Positions 1 through 12,699 of a DNA stretch of 64,000 nucleotides are shown piece by piece. The stretch spans positions 1,116,001 to 1,180,000 of the forward strand of contig CADCSX010000002.1 in the NCBI GenBank assembly GCA_902805475.1, written 5' to 3'. This DNA is from Entonaema liquescens (taxonomy: Eukaryota > Ascomycota > Sordariomycetes > Xylariales > Xylariaceae). Under the pieces are notes generated by a model that saw only the letters and a program-made list of their open reading frames with translations, ran no database searches and had not been told where the DNA came from. The translations under genes were made by a program, and so were the position numbers. Each line of letters starts with the position of its first letter. Position 1 is the stretch's first letter.

Positions 1-3000
1 TATGTCTACAAGAATATTCGGGGTTACAGCTTTATGAAAAAGTTCCAGGATGTATAACCCTCGCATCAACAACTAAATCCTGTAAGGCATTGCATAATGT
101 TCACGTTAGTAGTTCCTTGCTAATACAAAGTAGTCCTAATGACTCATTATAGAGAACGAAAGAAGTTCCCAGTTGACCTTGATCAAGTTTGCCTTCCAAA
201 CGGCCTCAAGCTTGCCTATTTCGACACAGCTACCCAATCCTGGCCTGGTCGTAGGGAAATTCATCCAACTTTCGAGCATCATTGTAAACTGGCATTGCCC
301 AGAAGCTCCCCATTTTCATCACTCCTGGAATCCCAAAGTTTTAATGCTTACGACAATGGGCCTACCTCTTATGAAATTGCGGCGTCTCATTCATCATGTC
401 CTTCGAGTCTTAGTATCCACGAGTACATGGCTTTCCAATTCCTCCTATCCGGAAAACGTCGACGATGGATGTCTCTTCTAACAGAGCTCGGGTCTTCAAA
501 TCTTAATCTTTCTACCGAAACAACGGTTCTTTTATTTGACCACCTTGCACACCAGATTGGTCCGTGGGAAAAGGACGAACCAATTCTTGGGACTGTTCAC
601 TATATCTTTCGAGACGCCTCTTTCTGTGAAAAGTTAATACAGCAGCTCCAAGTGAAGTTGGAAGCCATCGCCACCAATTGGCGTGAAACCCATCTCATGG
701 AGATCGTTATCATGTTGGCACTGAGAATTGTCGCGTTTACAACATCTTTTACAGATACGAACTACTTAGCAACAAGGGCACTAGCTATCCTTTCCGAAGC
801 AAGACAAACAACTTTCCAATGGACTAGAATGTTGCGGAAGGAGATGTACTCTGCGAATGATCTTCGTAACGCGCAGAACTGTCAGTCATATCTGCTGTGG
901 GCTGCTCTCCTCTGTAAGAGAACGTTTGCTTTTCTCCAAATGACAACGACTAGAGGTCTCAATAAGGACGAACTTCCTACATTTTTGGAATGCAGTGCAA
1001 CGGTCTACGACAATATACCTGACGACATTTCCTCCCTTGGGCAGGTAATGAAGAATTCATTTGTTCGAGATTTGCGAATGATGTACGACCTCAAGGATCA
1101 GATACGGCAATCTATCGAGCTTCACGGACGAGATGCTCTTCTTGCCATGTTGCAAGTTCTTTGGCCTGCTGCAGAATCAAAACACATCTACAACTTCAGC
1201 TTTGAAGCTGATAACTGGTTGCAAATTGAACTAGTTGGTTACGATGGAGTTGAAACTGCTAGCTATAATTACCTTTTGGTATCTTGCTGGTAGATGGTCA
1301 GCCACTTGGTGTAAGTTCTCACGACAAATGTGGGCTTTATGTACTCTCTACTAACAAATATCGTATTATAGAGGCTCCCAACAGATCCTGAGAGTACCAT
1401 TATACTTGAGGAATTATTTGGAAGCCAGACTAGTCTCATGAAGTTTCCATCGTCTAGCCCTGGAATGACATATGGTTAGCTCTTCTTCGTGTCCCATTGC
1501 CCTTACTTACAGCTAATACATGAATTTATTCAGTCCTGGCCTTCAAAAGGAGGGTTATCATACCCACATAGGATATGATGGACAGGAGACTATCATCCGC
1601 GCCATTAGAGGCTCACAGACCTTGGAGCTCATCCCGAGAAAAATATTTCGGAATGGAACTTCCTTTGATCTTCCCGCCCATCTTATTGACAATTGCATTC
1701 ATTGGCTGTGAGTTATACAATAGGGTTCAACTGCGTCTTTGCGCTAGGACTAACCAATTCAAGTGACGTCGTGTCCGGCATCATCGAAATCCGACCAAAG
1801 TCAAAGAACATTTGGCATTCCCACCCACATAATTGGAGATTAGACATTTCGACTTCGATATGCACACGATTTACACCCACATCAAGAATTAAAGAGACAC
1901 TGGTAGACCCCTACAGTCCGCTATTCATTCGTGTGTCGAAGACGTTCGCATGGTTTGAGAATGCAATGCATTTAACTATCTACCAACCCGGAGGCGGATA
2001 TGCGCTCACAGTTGAGATGCCTCGTATGCAGTTGAAATGGTTTGTGAACAGAAGTAACCTACTACAGTCTTCTCATCTACAAGCCGAAATAGATCCCTGT
2101 CAATCCATTGACACATGGTATGGATTTGACAGCAAACTCGTTTGTCGCAACCTAAAAGACCCACTAGAACGCTTCGTTCTCGTCCCATTAGGCGGTCTAA
2201 GGGCGAGGAAAAGGGGCTGTCACGTTCAGGTATACGTACAGTTGCACGATTTGCCTACGGCAGTATATCTCCGGTTCATGATCAACAAGACACTTGGCCG
2301 TATAGAGTCTGCAGCTGAACCTGCATTAGTATACAAGAAGGCAGAAATACATGCGCTCACATCTTTCATCCTTCCAGATCCCCTTACTGGTTTGACAGGA
2401 GTTGAGAGTTCTTTGGCGGTTTTGACTTCTGGTATCTCCCAGCCATGGTCACCTTTGTCAGTTCTTCCACTTAGCATTCTCCATTCAATTTCAAATCTTT
2501 CACCGGTTCGAGAATACTATCCATCGGACCTAAAAGTCATGAAGAAGGAAACGTGGGATGATCATTTACCCACGATGACCCAACGGGAAGAGTTCCACAT
2601 CCTCGTTACCCAGATCATCTCGCAGTCCAAAAGGCTAGCAGCATTCTACCCCCAGAGGGCAGACTATCTGTCAGAGTCCCAGACGCCGGAATTGCCTTCC
2701 TCTGGTGACTATGACTTAAATCTACGTAGTCTACACCGTCGACGACTTTACGAGCGGCGTTCCGACAGTGACTTGCCGTTTATTCAACCTGAAGATACGA
2801 TTTACGAAGCTAGACATAATCCGCATTCAACAAGTATGCGTTACTCTAACGTCCTTGAGGTACTAAGTATAGTACGCGATAAGCCTGCAACTATGCCTAC
2901 GGTGGAAGATCTTGCATTGAACCTCTCACAATCACTTCACATCAAAGGTTACAGACAAACTCTCGAAAATATAACACTGCAAGAGCGTCTCAATACTGAT

Positions 3001-6000
3001 ATACGTCGCGAATGGGGACCGTTAGTCGATATGGTCAAACAAATTCATGACCAATATAGACTAATGTTTTTCATTGGCGTGATTTCATTTAGGTCGGATG
3101 CAAATATACCTCTAATCAGAACCCTCATTGCATTTTCATATTGGTACGAGTTACAGTCGTTAGCGCTACCTGACCACGCAGAATACAACAGTTTCCGGCC
3201 ACGCCAAATACCACAGCTTGAAGTCTTGGTCAAGCTCATTGAGCCTTTCCAGGTACCACCACCGGAAGATCCGCCTCTAGTAGAATTTGCGAGCAGTAAG
3301 AACCAGAGGAAGCTCTGGCAAGCTAAAGCGGCCCACACTCGTAAAGCAAAAGAGGATTGCGAAAAGCTCGCAAAGACTCTAATATCTAAGTGGCCCGCCC
3401 AAACCCCGAGCGCAGACATCAACGACGTGCATCTAGTGTACGTCCCCGCAGCTTTGGAAGGGCTAAGAACTGAGTGGGAAAGGATATACTATAATCATAA
3501 ATTTTATAATCATCTCCAAGAGGTTCAAGAAATCCTGCGCCAAAGACACTCGGACGTCAAATTCCAACGGCCAGAGTCCATACCGTCTGAGAGGGTGTAC
3601 ACTCTCCAGCGACCGGGTTACGCACTCCCTGAACTCGGGAAGGATTTAATGAAAATGCCCATGGCAAAAGCCAGAGGAGGCCCCGAAACTTTTTCGAACT
3701 ATAATAGAGGGTATAAAACACAACTCGGGGCGGTTTCTTATGGTCATCGACAAAATCCCGAGGCTTCATGCGAGTTAGATCAAATTATCGAAACATTTTC
3801 CAAATCAAAGTCGATAATTCAGCAGAGATATGCTAATGATCTAAAAGAAAGTCTGAAAGCATTTTATGCTCGTGGCAGACAGATAATTCAAGCCCCAACA
3901 TCATCTGCTTATGATGAGTGTACATTATCGTATCTTCAGGAGAACGTAAAAACACACCTCGCGGAGATCAGAGGAGCTATGGAGCAACCGAGCGACATAT
4001 ACTCTAGGAGGCAGATTTGGTGGCTCCAGCAGGGTCAATTGTGGCCTGCAATTACACCAGTCACCAGCCTTGAACAGCTTCGAACAACTGCAAACCGCCT
4101 ATTTGGGAGTGGGATGAAGGAAAGGCTTCTTCACTTTGCCTTATCAATTACATACTTACAACGAAAAATGCGAATGCAATCTTATCAGCGTTCGGGAGAG
4201 AATGCGCGTTACGAAGAAGAGAAGCTGAACATGGGTCATCGTAACTGGCGGGTCGAGGAGTATCCTGACTGGCTGCTGTTAGAGGTCGAGTCCAACCTAG
4301 TGATTCGCGAAACCCAAGTCGAAGTTGCGTTAGCAATAATCGCACCGGAATCTCAAGCAAATAGCGTCCTCCAGTTAAACATGGGCCAGGGAAAGACATC
4401 TTGTATTATCCCGATGGTCGCAGTACTACTTGCTGATAGCAAGAACCTTGTGCGAGTTTCCGTACCTAAAGCGCTTTTACACCAAACAGCGCAACTACTC
4501 CATGGGCGACTTGGCGGTCTTGTCGGTAGAGAAATCAGCCACATACCATTCTCTCGAAAAACGCCAACCAAAGAAGATCATATCAAGTTGTTCCATAGGC
4601 TACATCGCGATATTCAGAGAAAACGTGGAGTGATGCTTTGCCTGCCAGAGCACCAGATGTCATTCATGCTAAGCGGCCTCCAGCGAGTTTTAGATCAGCG
4701 GATTCCTGAAGCTAGCATGATGATACGTGTGCAAAAGTGGTTGCAATCCTGTGCTCGGGACATACTCGACGAGAGTGACCATACACTAGCGGTAAAGACA
4801 CAGTTGATATATCCTTCCGGGTCTCAAATGTCTGTTGACGGCCATCCACATCGCTGGCTTATAGTAGAGCAGATTTTAGCCCTGATGGACATGCATCTAT
4901 ATGATCTTGCTACCAGCTTTCCTCACTCAATTGAAGTTGTCAGACGTTCGCACGGGGGTTTCCCCTTTGTTTTCTTCCTTCGGCCAGATGTAGAGGAAGA
5001 AATGATCAAACGTTTGAAGTTTGATGTTTGTCGTGGTACCCGAGGTATATTACCGATAGACACCCTCGACCCATTAGATCGTTTATCCATCAAGGAGTTT
5101 CTCTCCGGTGGAAAGGTTCGTCCAACTAGCTTGGATCGTGTCAGTCGTTTATGCCCAGATCGACCACATATACGACAGACAGTATATTTACTTCGAGGAC
5201 TATTCGTCCACCGTATCCTTATAATGGCACTCAAAAAACGATACGGGGTTCAATATGGTCTACATCCCTCTAGAGACCCCGTTGCAGTTCCCTTCCATGC
5301 AAAGGGGGTTCCAAGTGAGCAATCGGAATTTGGACATGTCGATGTGGGTTACTTTCACCAATTTCCCTTTGTTACAATATCCAAACATGTAACAAATCCC
5401 CGTATGAATGATCCCTGAAATACTAATTTACAACAGGTCGCTATACTGCTGACTACACTATCTTTTTACTACCGTGGTATTAGTCTGTCACAAGCTCGCC
5501 AGGCCCTGGAAGCTGTCTTAAAATCCGACGATCCTGCTTCTGAGTACGATAAATGGATCGAAGATGAGGGTTTTCCAGATTATTTAAAGGACTGGCATTC
5601 AATAAATGTTGATGACTCCCAGCAGATGGGTCAGATTTGGAATTGCGTTCGATTCAAGGTCCCTGTGATTGACTATTTCATGAACAATTTTGTTTTCCCG
5701 CCGCACGCAAAACAGTTCAGGGTTCGTTTACAATCTAATGGGTGGGATATCCCTCTTCCCTCCAACGCACAGTCTGAAAAATCAGCCAAGAAGGGTACTC
5801 CTTTCAACAAGTCACGAGGACTTACGACGGGGTTCTCTGGTGGGTTATACTCTCCATTACTTACTCCCCTCCTGATACCCAGTTATACTCCAAATTGACC
5901 TTCATGTTAGCTTACTGACAGTTCTCTCTTATGGTAGGCACAAACGACATCAAAACACTTTTGCCCCTCACTATCAGACAAGATGACTTGCCCTCGTTGT

Positions 6001-8375
6001 CGCACACAAACGCAGAGGTCCTCACGTATCTCCTACAGCCACGTTCAAGGAATTATATTGTTATGGCTGACCATAATCAGAAGCGTCTCAGTGAGATTTC
6101 ATTCTTGAAGATGCTTAAAGCATATTCTGATAAGGGTATTCGTATCTTGATCGATTCTGGGGCCCAAATCCTTGAGCAATCCAACAAGGAGCTAGCTGAA
6201 AACTGGCTCAAGATAGACGGAAGAGCAACCGCCGCATTATACTTCGATGGGGATAGTCCGTTCATACTTTCCAAGCAGAATACCCGAACCCCCTTACTTG
6301 CTTCACCCTACGCAGATAATCTTAATGAGGTACTTGTATATCTAGATGAGGTACGTCACTAGCTATACCAAGTCTTGAAGCCATTATCTAACCACTTTCT
6401 TTCCCTAGGCCCACACACGTGGGACTGACTTGAAGTTCGGTCCAAAAGCTTGCGCCGCACTCACCCTTGGTTTAGGCCAGACGAAAGACCATACCGTTCA
6501 AGGTACGACAACCGGACTTTCAAACTAATTAGAAATAGTCAACTAATAATATAAACTACTTAGCCGCAATGAGACTCCGGCAGCTTGGAACAACCCAGTC
6601 CGTTGTATTCTTCGCGCCACCTGAAGTTAATCAGAGTATTCGAGATCTATGTGGAAAAAAGGGCAATCAGCGGGTAGATTCGTACGATGTGTAAGCTGAA
6701 ACTACTTCACTATCAAAGGCCTGAAGCTCGTCCCTCATAGGCTCAAGTAGGACTAATACGGCAGTAGGATCCGCTGGCTTATCAACAATACCTGTGATGG
6801 AATTGAACAATTACAGCCCCTATTCTATTCCCAAGGGACAGATTTCTGTAACAGAATGCAAGCAGCAGAAGACTTCCCAGACTTCCTGGTTGACGATGAG
6901 GATAGGACGGCGTTTATTGATGCTGTTAAGCATAAGGAACGACAAACTTTGCAACAACTCTACGGGACACAATCCAGAACAAAAGGCAATGCATCTATAA
7001 AGTCAAATGCCAAAATTGCAAACTTCGCCAAGGAACTCGAGTCCCGCAAGAAAAGCTTTCAGGACACTGGTCAGGCCGTCCATGCTTCAGCCCTTCAAGA
7101 GGTGGAACAGGAGCGAGAGACTGAGATTGAGGTAGAGACAGTACGCCAAGTCAAAAAGCCCATGCCGTACACACCCCTAAAATTCCCTGGGCTCCACAGG
7201 GACCTTGAGACATTTGCTAGGACAGCTAGAATCCCTGCCGGTTCAGATACTTTCGTTCATGTCATGAAAGCTCTTTCGAGGACAGCACTTGGTAGGAAGT
7301 ATAAGGTGAATCATCAAGTCAGCTCTTCGCAGTTGTTTGTTTCGAGTGAATTTGAGCGGACTGTTAGGTTGGTTTTCGAGGGAGCGAACGATAACTTTCT
7401 GGTAACACTCCCTTGTTCCCCCTTTTCACCAAAATTACTAACGATCGCAAATAGCGCCCTGTGCAGTGGATTCTTTATTCGGCTACTCCAGAAGCAGCCA
7501 TTGTCGTCACACCCGAGGAAGCTGAACACCTTATCCAAATCATCCAAGCAGCAGAGAAAGAGAAAAAGGGAAGTCTCACCAGTATCCTAACGTATGCGGC
7601 CCCGGTTACTCGACGGATGATGCATTTTAACAAGCTAGCCTTCTATTCTATGCCACCTCTGCCTTCAAACTGGCAGCCCTCGGAATGGCTTACCACTGAG
7701 CTTGGCTTTTTTGCCGGAAGACTTTACTTTGAGTTCTCCGAGTACGACAATATCTGCAGGATTCTTGGCATAGATTTATCACAGCCTGGGGTCGATGAGT
7801 TTGACAGCTCAGAAACAGATACTACTGAGCAGCCTTCAAGTTCTACTCTTGATATGTCCAGTAAAGCGACATGTCAGAACTCTGATGAATTGCATGAGAC
7901 TATTGAGCGTTCCTCAAATCTGGCGCCAGTAAAGTCCAAGAGCCACACTCCAACTCTCACATCCAAGCCTTACACGTTTACCCAAGAATACCTAGCTGTT
8001 CGTCGGCGTGGACAAGACTTCACACATACACCAATGGGGTTCTTGAGTAGCGGAAAGCCATTAAGCAAGGAGAGTCCTTTTTTCCGACGTGCGGATGCTA
8101 CCCGACGTAGTCAGGGCCTGGTACCTGTGGGAACAGCTCAACAAGATGACGATGACGAAGATGGAGCTGAAGACATGATGGATTTAGGAAACTATGACCC
8201 TTCTGCAGAAGTTCAGGATGATGAAGAACATATTGTAATAGAATATGAGGAATCTGAACTACACCCCGTGGCGGAGGAAGATGACTCTAGCACCGAGTCT
8301 CCTCCTCCTGGAAAAGGCGGTAGGCAGCACTCTACTAAGCAGAGGTCCAGGCGAAGTGGATCTACCGCAAGTTAG
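1..8375 (+). CDS. Giant DUF3638/DUF3645 P-loop protein, 3' part (5' end outside window)
   Basis: Large fungal protein of unknown function; the C-terminal 2,560 or so residues are present and the family is usually about 3,000. Exons by splice signals and phase: 1-51, 131-1310, 1372-1474, 1534-1707, 1764-5343, 5437-5839, 5938-6350, 6409-6502, 6564-6690, 6768-7401, 7455-8375. Summed length is a multiple of three only if one base is restored at each of two sites, in the T run at 1274-1277 and the A run at 1545-1548, where conserved sequence changes frame. A Walker A-like NMGQGKTS lies at 4378-4401 in the DUF3638 region; the DUF3645 region (HIRQTVYLLRGL) is near 5165-5205. The tail from about 7,800 is acidic and low-complexity. 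Domain names are from recognition; biochemical role is unknown. The 52-130 intron is the weakest join. Confidence 0.85.
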
Positions 8376-8789
8376 GTTGAGGAAGTTACGATTAAATTTC
8401 TTTCAAAGTTTGTTGGGCTTGTTAGGTTTACTTTCTGTCGATGGTAAAGATAATGTGGCTTTTTTATTAGCCTGTGTGTATGTAGAGCTAATTACATTTC
8501 TCCTTTTCTAAACTTACACGCTCATACCCAGCCTAAGTTTTGCCTATTTAATCCGTACTTGACTTCCCCAAGTTTACATGTTCTACAATTTCTTCTTTAC
8601 ACATCTTAATCGTATGGCCCGCAGTATATCTTCGCATATATGAACAGCCCTGACCACCACTCGATTTGCCTAGACAGCATCAAATCACAACTTACATTAT
8701 CAATCGCATACCAAAGCTGCTTTTCAAGCATCAATTGTAACTAAAGATCGACATTATTCGACTTGGAAGAAAACTGTCAACTTGACACC
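8376..8789. other. Intergenic, 3' flank of the giant gene and promoter of the small secreted peptide gene
   Basis: No coding exon is supported here. An adenine and cytosine-rich stretch without internal ATG precedes the ATG at 8790, which sits in a good fungal start context (CACC before ATG). I see no repeat or RNA gene. Confidence 0.5.
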
Positions 8790-9091
8790 ATGAAGGTAAT
8801 GACACTCTATCTACAGATACATATCTACCCAGCCATCTCAAAGGAAACACTAACAAGTGTCTTCTCTAGGTCTTCATCTTCTTTCTCGCGCTAGGCGGCC
8901 TTACTGCTGCCGCGCCACATCAGCGTTGTCGTCAAGCAGAAGAACCCGCCGCTTATCGACTCGACTGCCACACGCCTAACACGACGAAATGGTGTGAGAG
9001 CAACTACCATGCCGGGTGCAATGGCACCGGAACGCTGCACACCGACAATGTGCTCTACTGCGGTAGTAGGGTGTGCAAATGCGTTCGCTAG
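8790..9091 (+). CDS. Small secreted cysteine-rich protein, 75 aa, two exons
   Basis: Exon 1 is only ATG AAG (8790-8795). A 74-nt intron (8796-8869; GTAATG donor, CACTAAC branch, CTCTAG acceptor) leads to exon 2 (8870-9091). The product starts MKVFIFFLALGGLTAAAP, a clear signal peptide with a likely cut after the AAA/AP region. The mature part of about 57 residues has seven cysteines at residues 22, 35, 44, 52, 66, 71 and 73, ending in a C-x-C motif, plus two N-glycosylation sequons (NTT and NGT). Size, secretion signal and cysteine density fit a secreted effector or antimicrobial-type peptide, but I do not recognise a family and no function is claimed. An odd cysteine number leaves one free thiol or allows a dimer. 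It is on its own, with gene-poor DNA downstream. Confidence 0.72.
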
Positions 9092-11567
9092 TTGGAGGCT
9101 GGTGGACTTTTTTGGAGACCTGGTTAGGTCGGAGGATGGATGGAAGATGAGGGTAACGATGATGATGATGAGGAGGAGGAGGAGGGGTGGATACGAAGGA
9201 GAAAATGAGCGTCAACTTTTTCTCGAATCGCGAGACGCGCAGCGGGACTTCTGTCTAAGGACAAATGATTTCTGAAGGAAAATTTCGATATTCAACCACT
9301 TTTTCATGATGGTCAATTCATTAGATACGGTATATGGTAGCAATACAAAACACATGTGCCCCTATTTTCCACTTTGTTTATCATTCTAGGTATGAGGATT
9401 TCTATTGAGAAATCCAGAAAGAGCTCTTAGTCAATATTTACCACATCAAACTTAGAAACATCATTCTGGTCTGTGCGACTCTTGCGGGTCATGTTGGAGT
9501 TAAAACGAGGCTCGTTCGCGTACTAGTCGGTCTTAGCGTTGTGTTTCTACGAAGTAAACACGACGTTTGAGCTTATAGTGTATTAGATAATGGTAGTGCC
9601 AAAGTGATAGTTTATTAGCCGCCTAAATAGCATTCTTCTAGAAAAACATGATGTCTAACTTCGACGTAAATAAAACCCAACATGAGTTTCTCAGACTTAA
9701 ATTAACTAGTTCAGCAATCCCCACTAAGAGTCCGTAGCCAACCTCGCAATGTTGCACAGTGTAATCATAATTTTCGCACATACATCCGTAATAGACTCTG
9801 AAAGGTATCACAAGGCTCGAAACTAAATTCATAATTCATAATTCATATCACATATAATATGTTATTATATTCTCTTATAAAATCAAATCATTGATAACCC
9901 TAAATCCCTCGTTTTTACTATTATACTTCGCCACGGATTATTATAAGAGCATAACAAATGAGCACTTTGTAGGTAATTAGCTGATCTACGGATTTAAGGA
10001 ACGAAATCTTTTTTCGAATCACTTACGGGAGCAGTAGTACTACTAACGTGATGTAGAAAACATAACCTTTATCGTATACGCAGAGGTACGCATGGACGTC
10101 GAAGCTGCTAGATGGGTGTAATCTATGGGAGGTCTTGCTCCAGCGGCGCCAGCCCCTTTTTTACCTTAAACTCTTTAGATCACATAGATTTTCGTATTTG
10201 GTTACTGGATAAAAAGCCAAATAGGTGTGCTTGAGTCACTATCATCACTAAAACTATCCCTATTGTTACAACCGGTACTAATATCATGGTGTATCATAGG
10301 TATGAGTAGCGTTAATACTCGACGTTACGGGAGGGCAGGACTACGATCTTAATATATAACCATTGCTAGGCGGAATAAAATGCACTAAAAAGTTTAAATT
10401 AAATAATCCTAACTATAATTAATACAATTTAGTGAAAGTATGGTGAAAGGTTTGTGTGTGATATTGAGTATGATGCAGGTTGTGCTTGACTTATGTCCAA
10501 GCTCAACACCAGAAAGCATCATCATGGCCATCACTTGCTAGCACGGTTTGTAAGTAGGTTGACGCACGCTAGCACAAGTTTACCACTTGCAGTGGTTGGA
10601 TCATTTGGTCTCTAGGCAACGAGGTACGCCCACCAATGTACATTCCGAAGACGTTAAACATATAAGTGGTAATAAATGCAAACTGTTCAGCCGACCCCGC
10701 AAAAGGAAGTATCCCTGGGTGACTGGAGGCTAGAGAAAACTGCACCGTGGTGTCATATGCTGGACCGGTATTCCCGTGACTCGACAGTACGACATTTACA
10801 AAGTAGTTTTTCGTAGGTTCTGTGTTCAACACCCAGACCGAGCTTTTTTTGCAATTCTTTTTTACTAGTTTTTACCTTCGATCATAATATAACCATGTAT
10901 CCCTTTTTCAATCATTCCTCTCCTTTCCCATCCTTATTTAGTTTCATATCTTGAAAATAAATAAATAAATTAGTTCCCCTATATGCGGCCTTATGTTAAT
11001 TGAACCCATCACCATCTTCTACATATTTTGCCTAATCTTTCAAGATAAAAATAATGCGATGAATAACAAGAGCTGTTCAAATTAAGAATCAGCATGATCT
11101 TAAAGTCCGAAGCAATCCATTAGATCTCTATCAAACGTCTGGTAATGCTGGCACACAATCGCCGGAGGGGAGTCGTATCATAATTATACTATGAATCACT
11201 CGTGATGACGGGCAACTCCCTGCCTCCTACCTACGAATGCTAGAAGCTGCACCCAGATAGACCGTGACGTACATTAGAAATCCATGTCCTAAATCAGGAA
11301 GTAGAGATACAACTGCATATGAACAACATGGTAGGTACAAGTTGAACAACAATTCCAAACCCCTTTTCAAACAACTTTATTTCTATCCCAGGACATTAAA
11401 CACTTCACACAATTATCAACATTCACATTTTCCGTTACGCATATCTAAATGCCTACAGATATATGCTTGTGTAGCATCTAGTTTCAAGCTTTCATTTAGA
11501 CATCTCTTACACAGCTAATTCCTCCTAATAACATACAATTCCTAGGACATATCACTCTCAACCAATC
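9092..11567. other. Gene-poor stretch, 2.5 kb
   Basis: Mostly AT-leaning DNA with frequent stops in all frames. A purine-rich GAT/GAG trinucleotide patch lies at about 9154-9188. An 87-codon minus-strand open frame at 10569-10832 has protein-like composition but no recognisable family, splice partners or flanking exons; it could be a gene fragment. No transposon ends were seen. Confidence 0.5.
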
Positions 11568-12463
11568 ATGTCGGCCTCTCACGGAAAAAGTATCGGCGAC
11601 TACTTCCTGACCAGAAGCTACGATGAAATCAAGCCCTTGTTTCTAGACGAGATGTTAGAATACATGGACCCCAATCAACTCGTAGATGTGAGCTCGTAGG
11701 AGACCTTCGTCATCAAACGGGGCGGCCACAGAATCTCATCATACAGCATCTCGTTGCCAAATTTTGCCTACGTTATCCACGGCATTAACATAGACAATAT
11801 GCCATCGCCGAAACCAAAACACAGAGACATAATAGTCGATAATTACAAGGCTGCGGGAGGGGACTTGGCCACTCTCTTGCGAATCGGTACCACCCTTATT
11901 ACTAACCTGTCAGCATACACCTGCATTGAGGCGGCCCTTAATGCGAGAGGGCAAGGATTCCCAGATACCGGCCACGTATTGATCGATTTGGTTCGTATTA
12001 CTTCCTCCTTGCTCCTTCACATTCTTGTTATACCTGCCTACCTATGAACCAATCCTCGCGTACCTGTACTAACGCCTACGCAGTAAGTACAAAAGCCCGC
12101 ATAACCCACGCTCCTACAGCACAACTCCTACCAACCCAGCGAAGAAGCTACCAGCTAAAGCGTAGCAGCGAGCCGGACAGTGTCGGCTGGCGCGAACTCG
12201 TGAACGGAAACCCGTTCCTCGTGGGCCAACAGAAGATGCTCCAAGAATACAGCAGCGAGTTCAACAACGCGCGGATCCAAAAAGTGACGGTTGTCGCGCG
12301 CGAGAAACCCGATTTGTTCGACATGCATCTCCTGTTCACGGTGACGCACCTTACGCGTGAAGCGCAGGCTCCTCAGACAACTACAACTTCCCAACCGCCG
12401 CCGCCTCTACTGGAGGCTCATGAGGAAATGCGGTTTGCGGGTTGGACTATGGGATCTTATTAG
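11568..12463 (+). pseudogene. Unrecognised gene of 268 codons with one in-frame TAG
   Basis: Reading from ATG 11568 gives a protein-like frame that meets TAG at 11697-11699 (codon 44) and then stays open in the same frame to 11994. A phase-correct intron (11995-12083; GTATTA donor, TACTAACG branch, CGCAG acceptor) joins it to 12084-12463, ending at TAG. Length minus the intron is exactly 269 codons. An intron at 11688-11745 would remove the stop, but it breaks frame, so it is not accepted. The product is soluble, without signal peptide or membrane segment, with a proline-rich patch near the end; I recognise no family. A CAG to TAG transition is the simplest cause and would fit RIP-like mutation. 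Alternatives are a sequence error or a downstream start near 11799. Confidence 0.5.
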
Positions 12464-12699
12464 TAGTAGGAAGGACGCGGGATAGATATTGGATGTGGAG
12501 GATTTGATATACCCATTAATCATCAGCGTGTATTCTATACCTAGCGTAGTATCATATGGTATAATTTAATACTATTTCAGCGACGATTTGATACCATGTA
12601 CTTATATGTGGATTTCCGAGCTTGCGCATTGCATATAGCAATGGGAGTCGCTCATAATTTTAGAATGCTACAACGTTTGTTTTACCCAGATCCTCGAAT

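Noticed and set aside
10569..10832. 87-codon minus-strand open frame with protein-like composition
   Set aside because: No family recognised, no signal peptide, no supporting exons or start context; could be a fragment, but not enough to call.
11688..11745. Intron that would remove the in-frame TAG at 11697
   Set aside because: Has GT and AG ends, but its removal shifts the frame of the downstream coding region.
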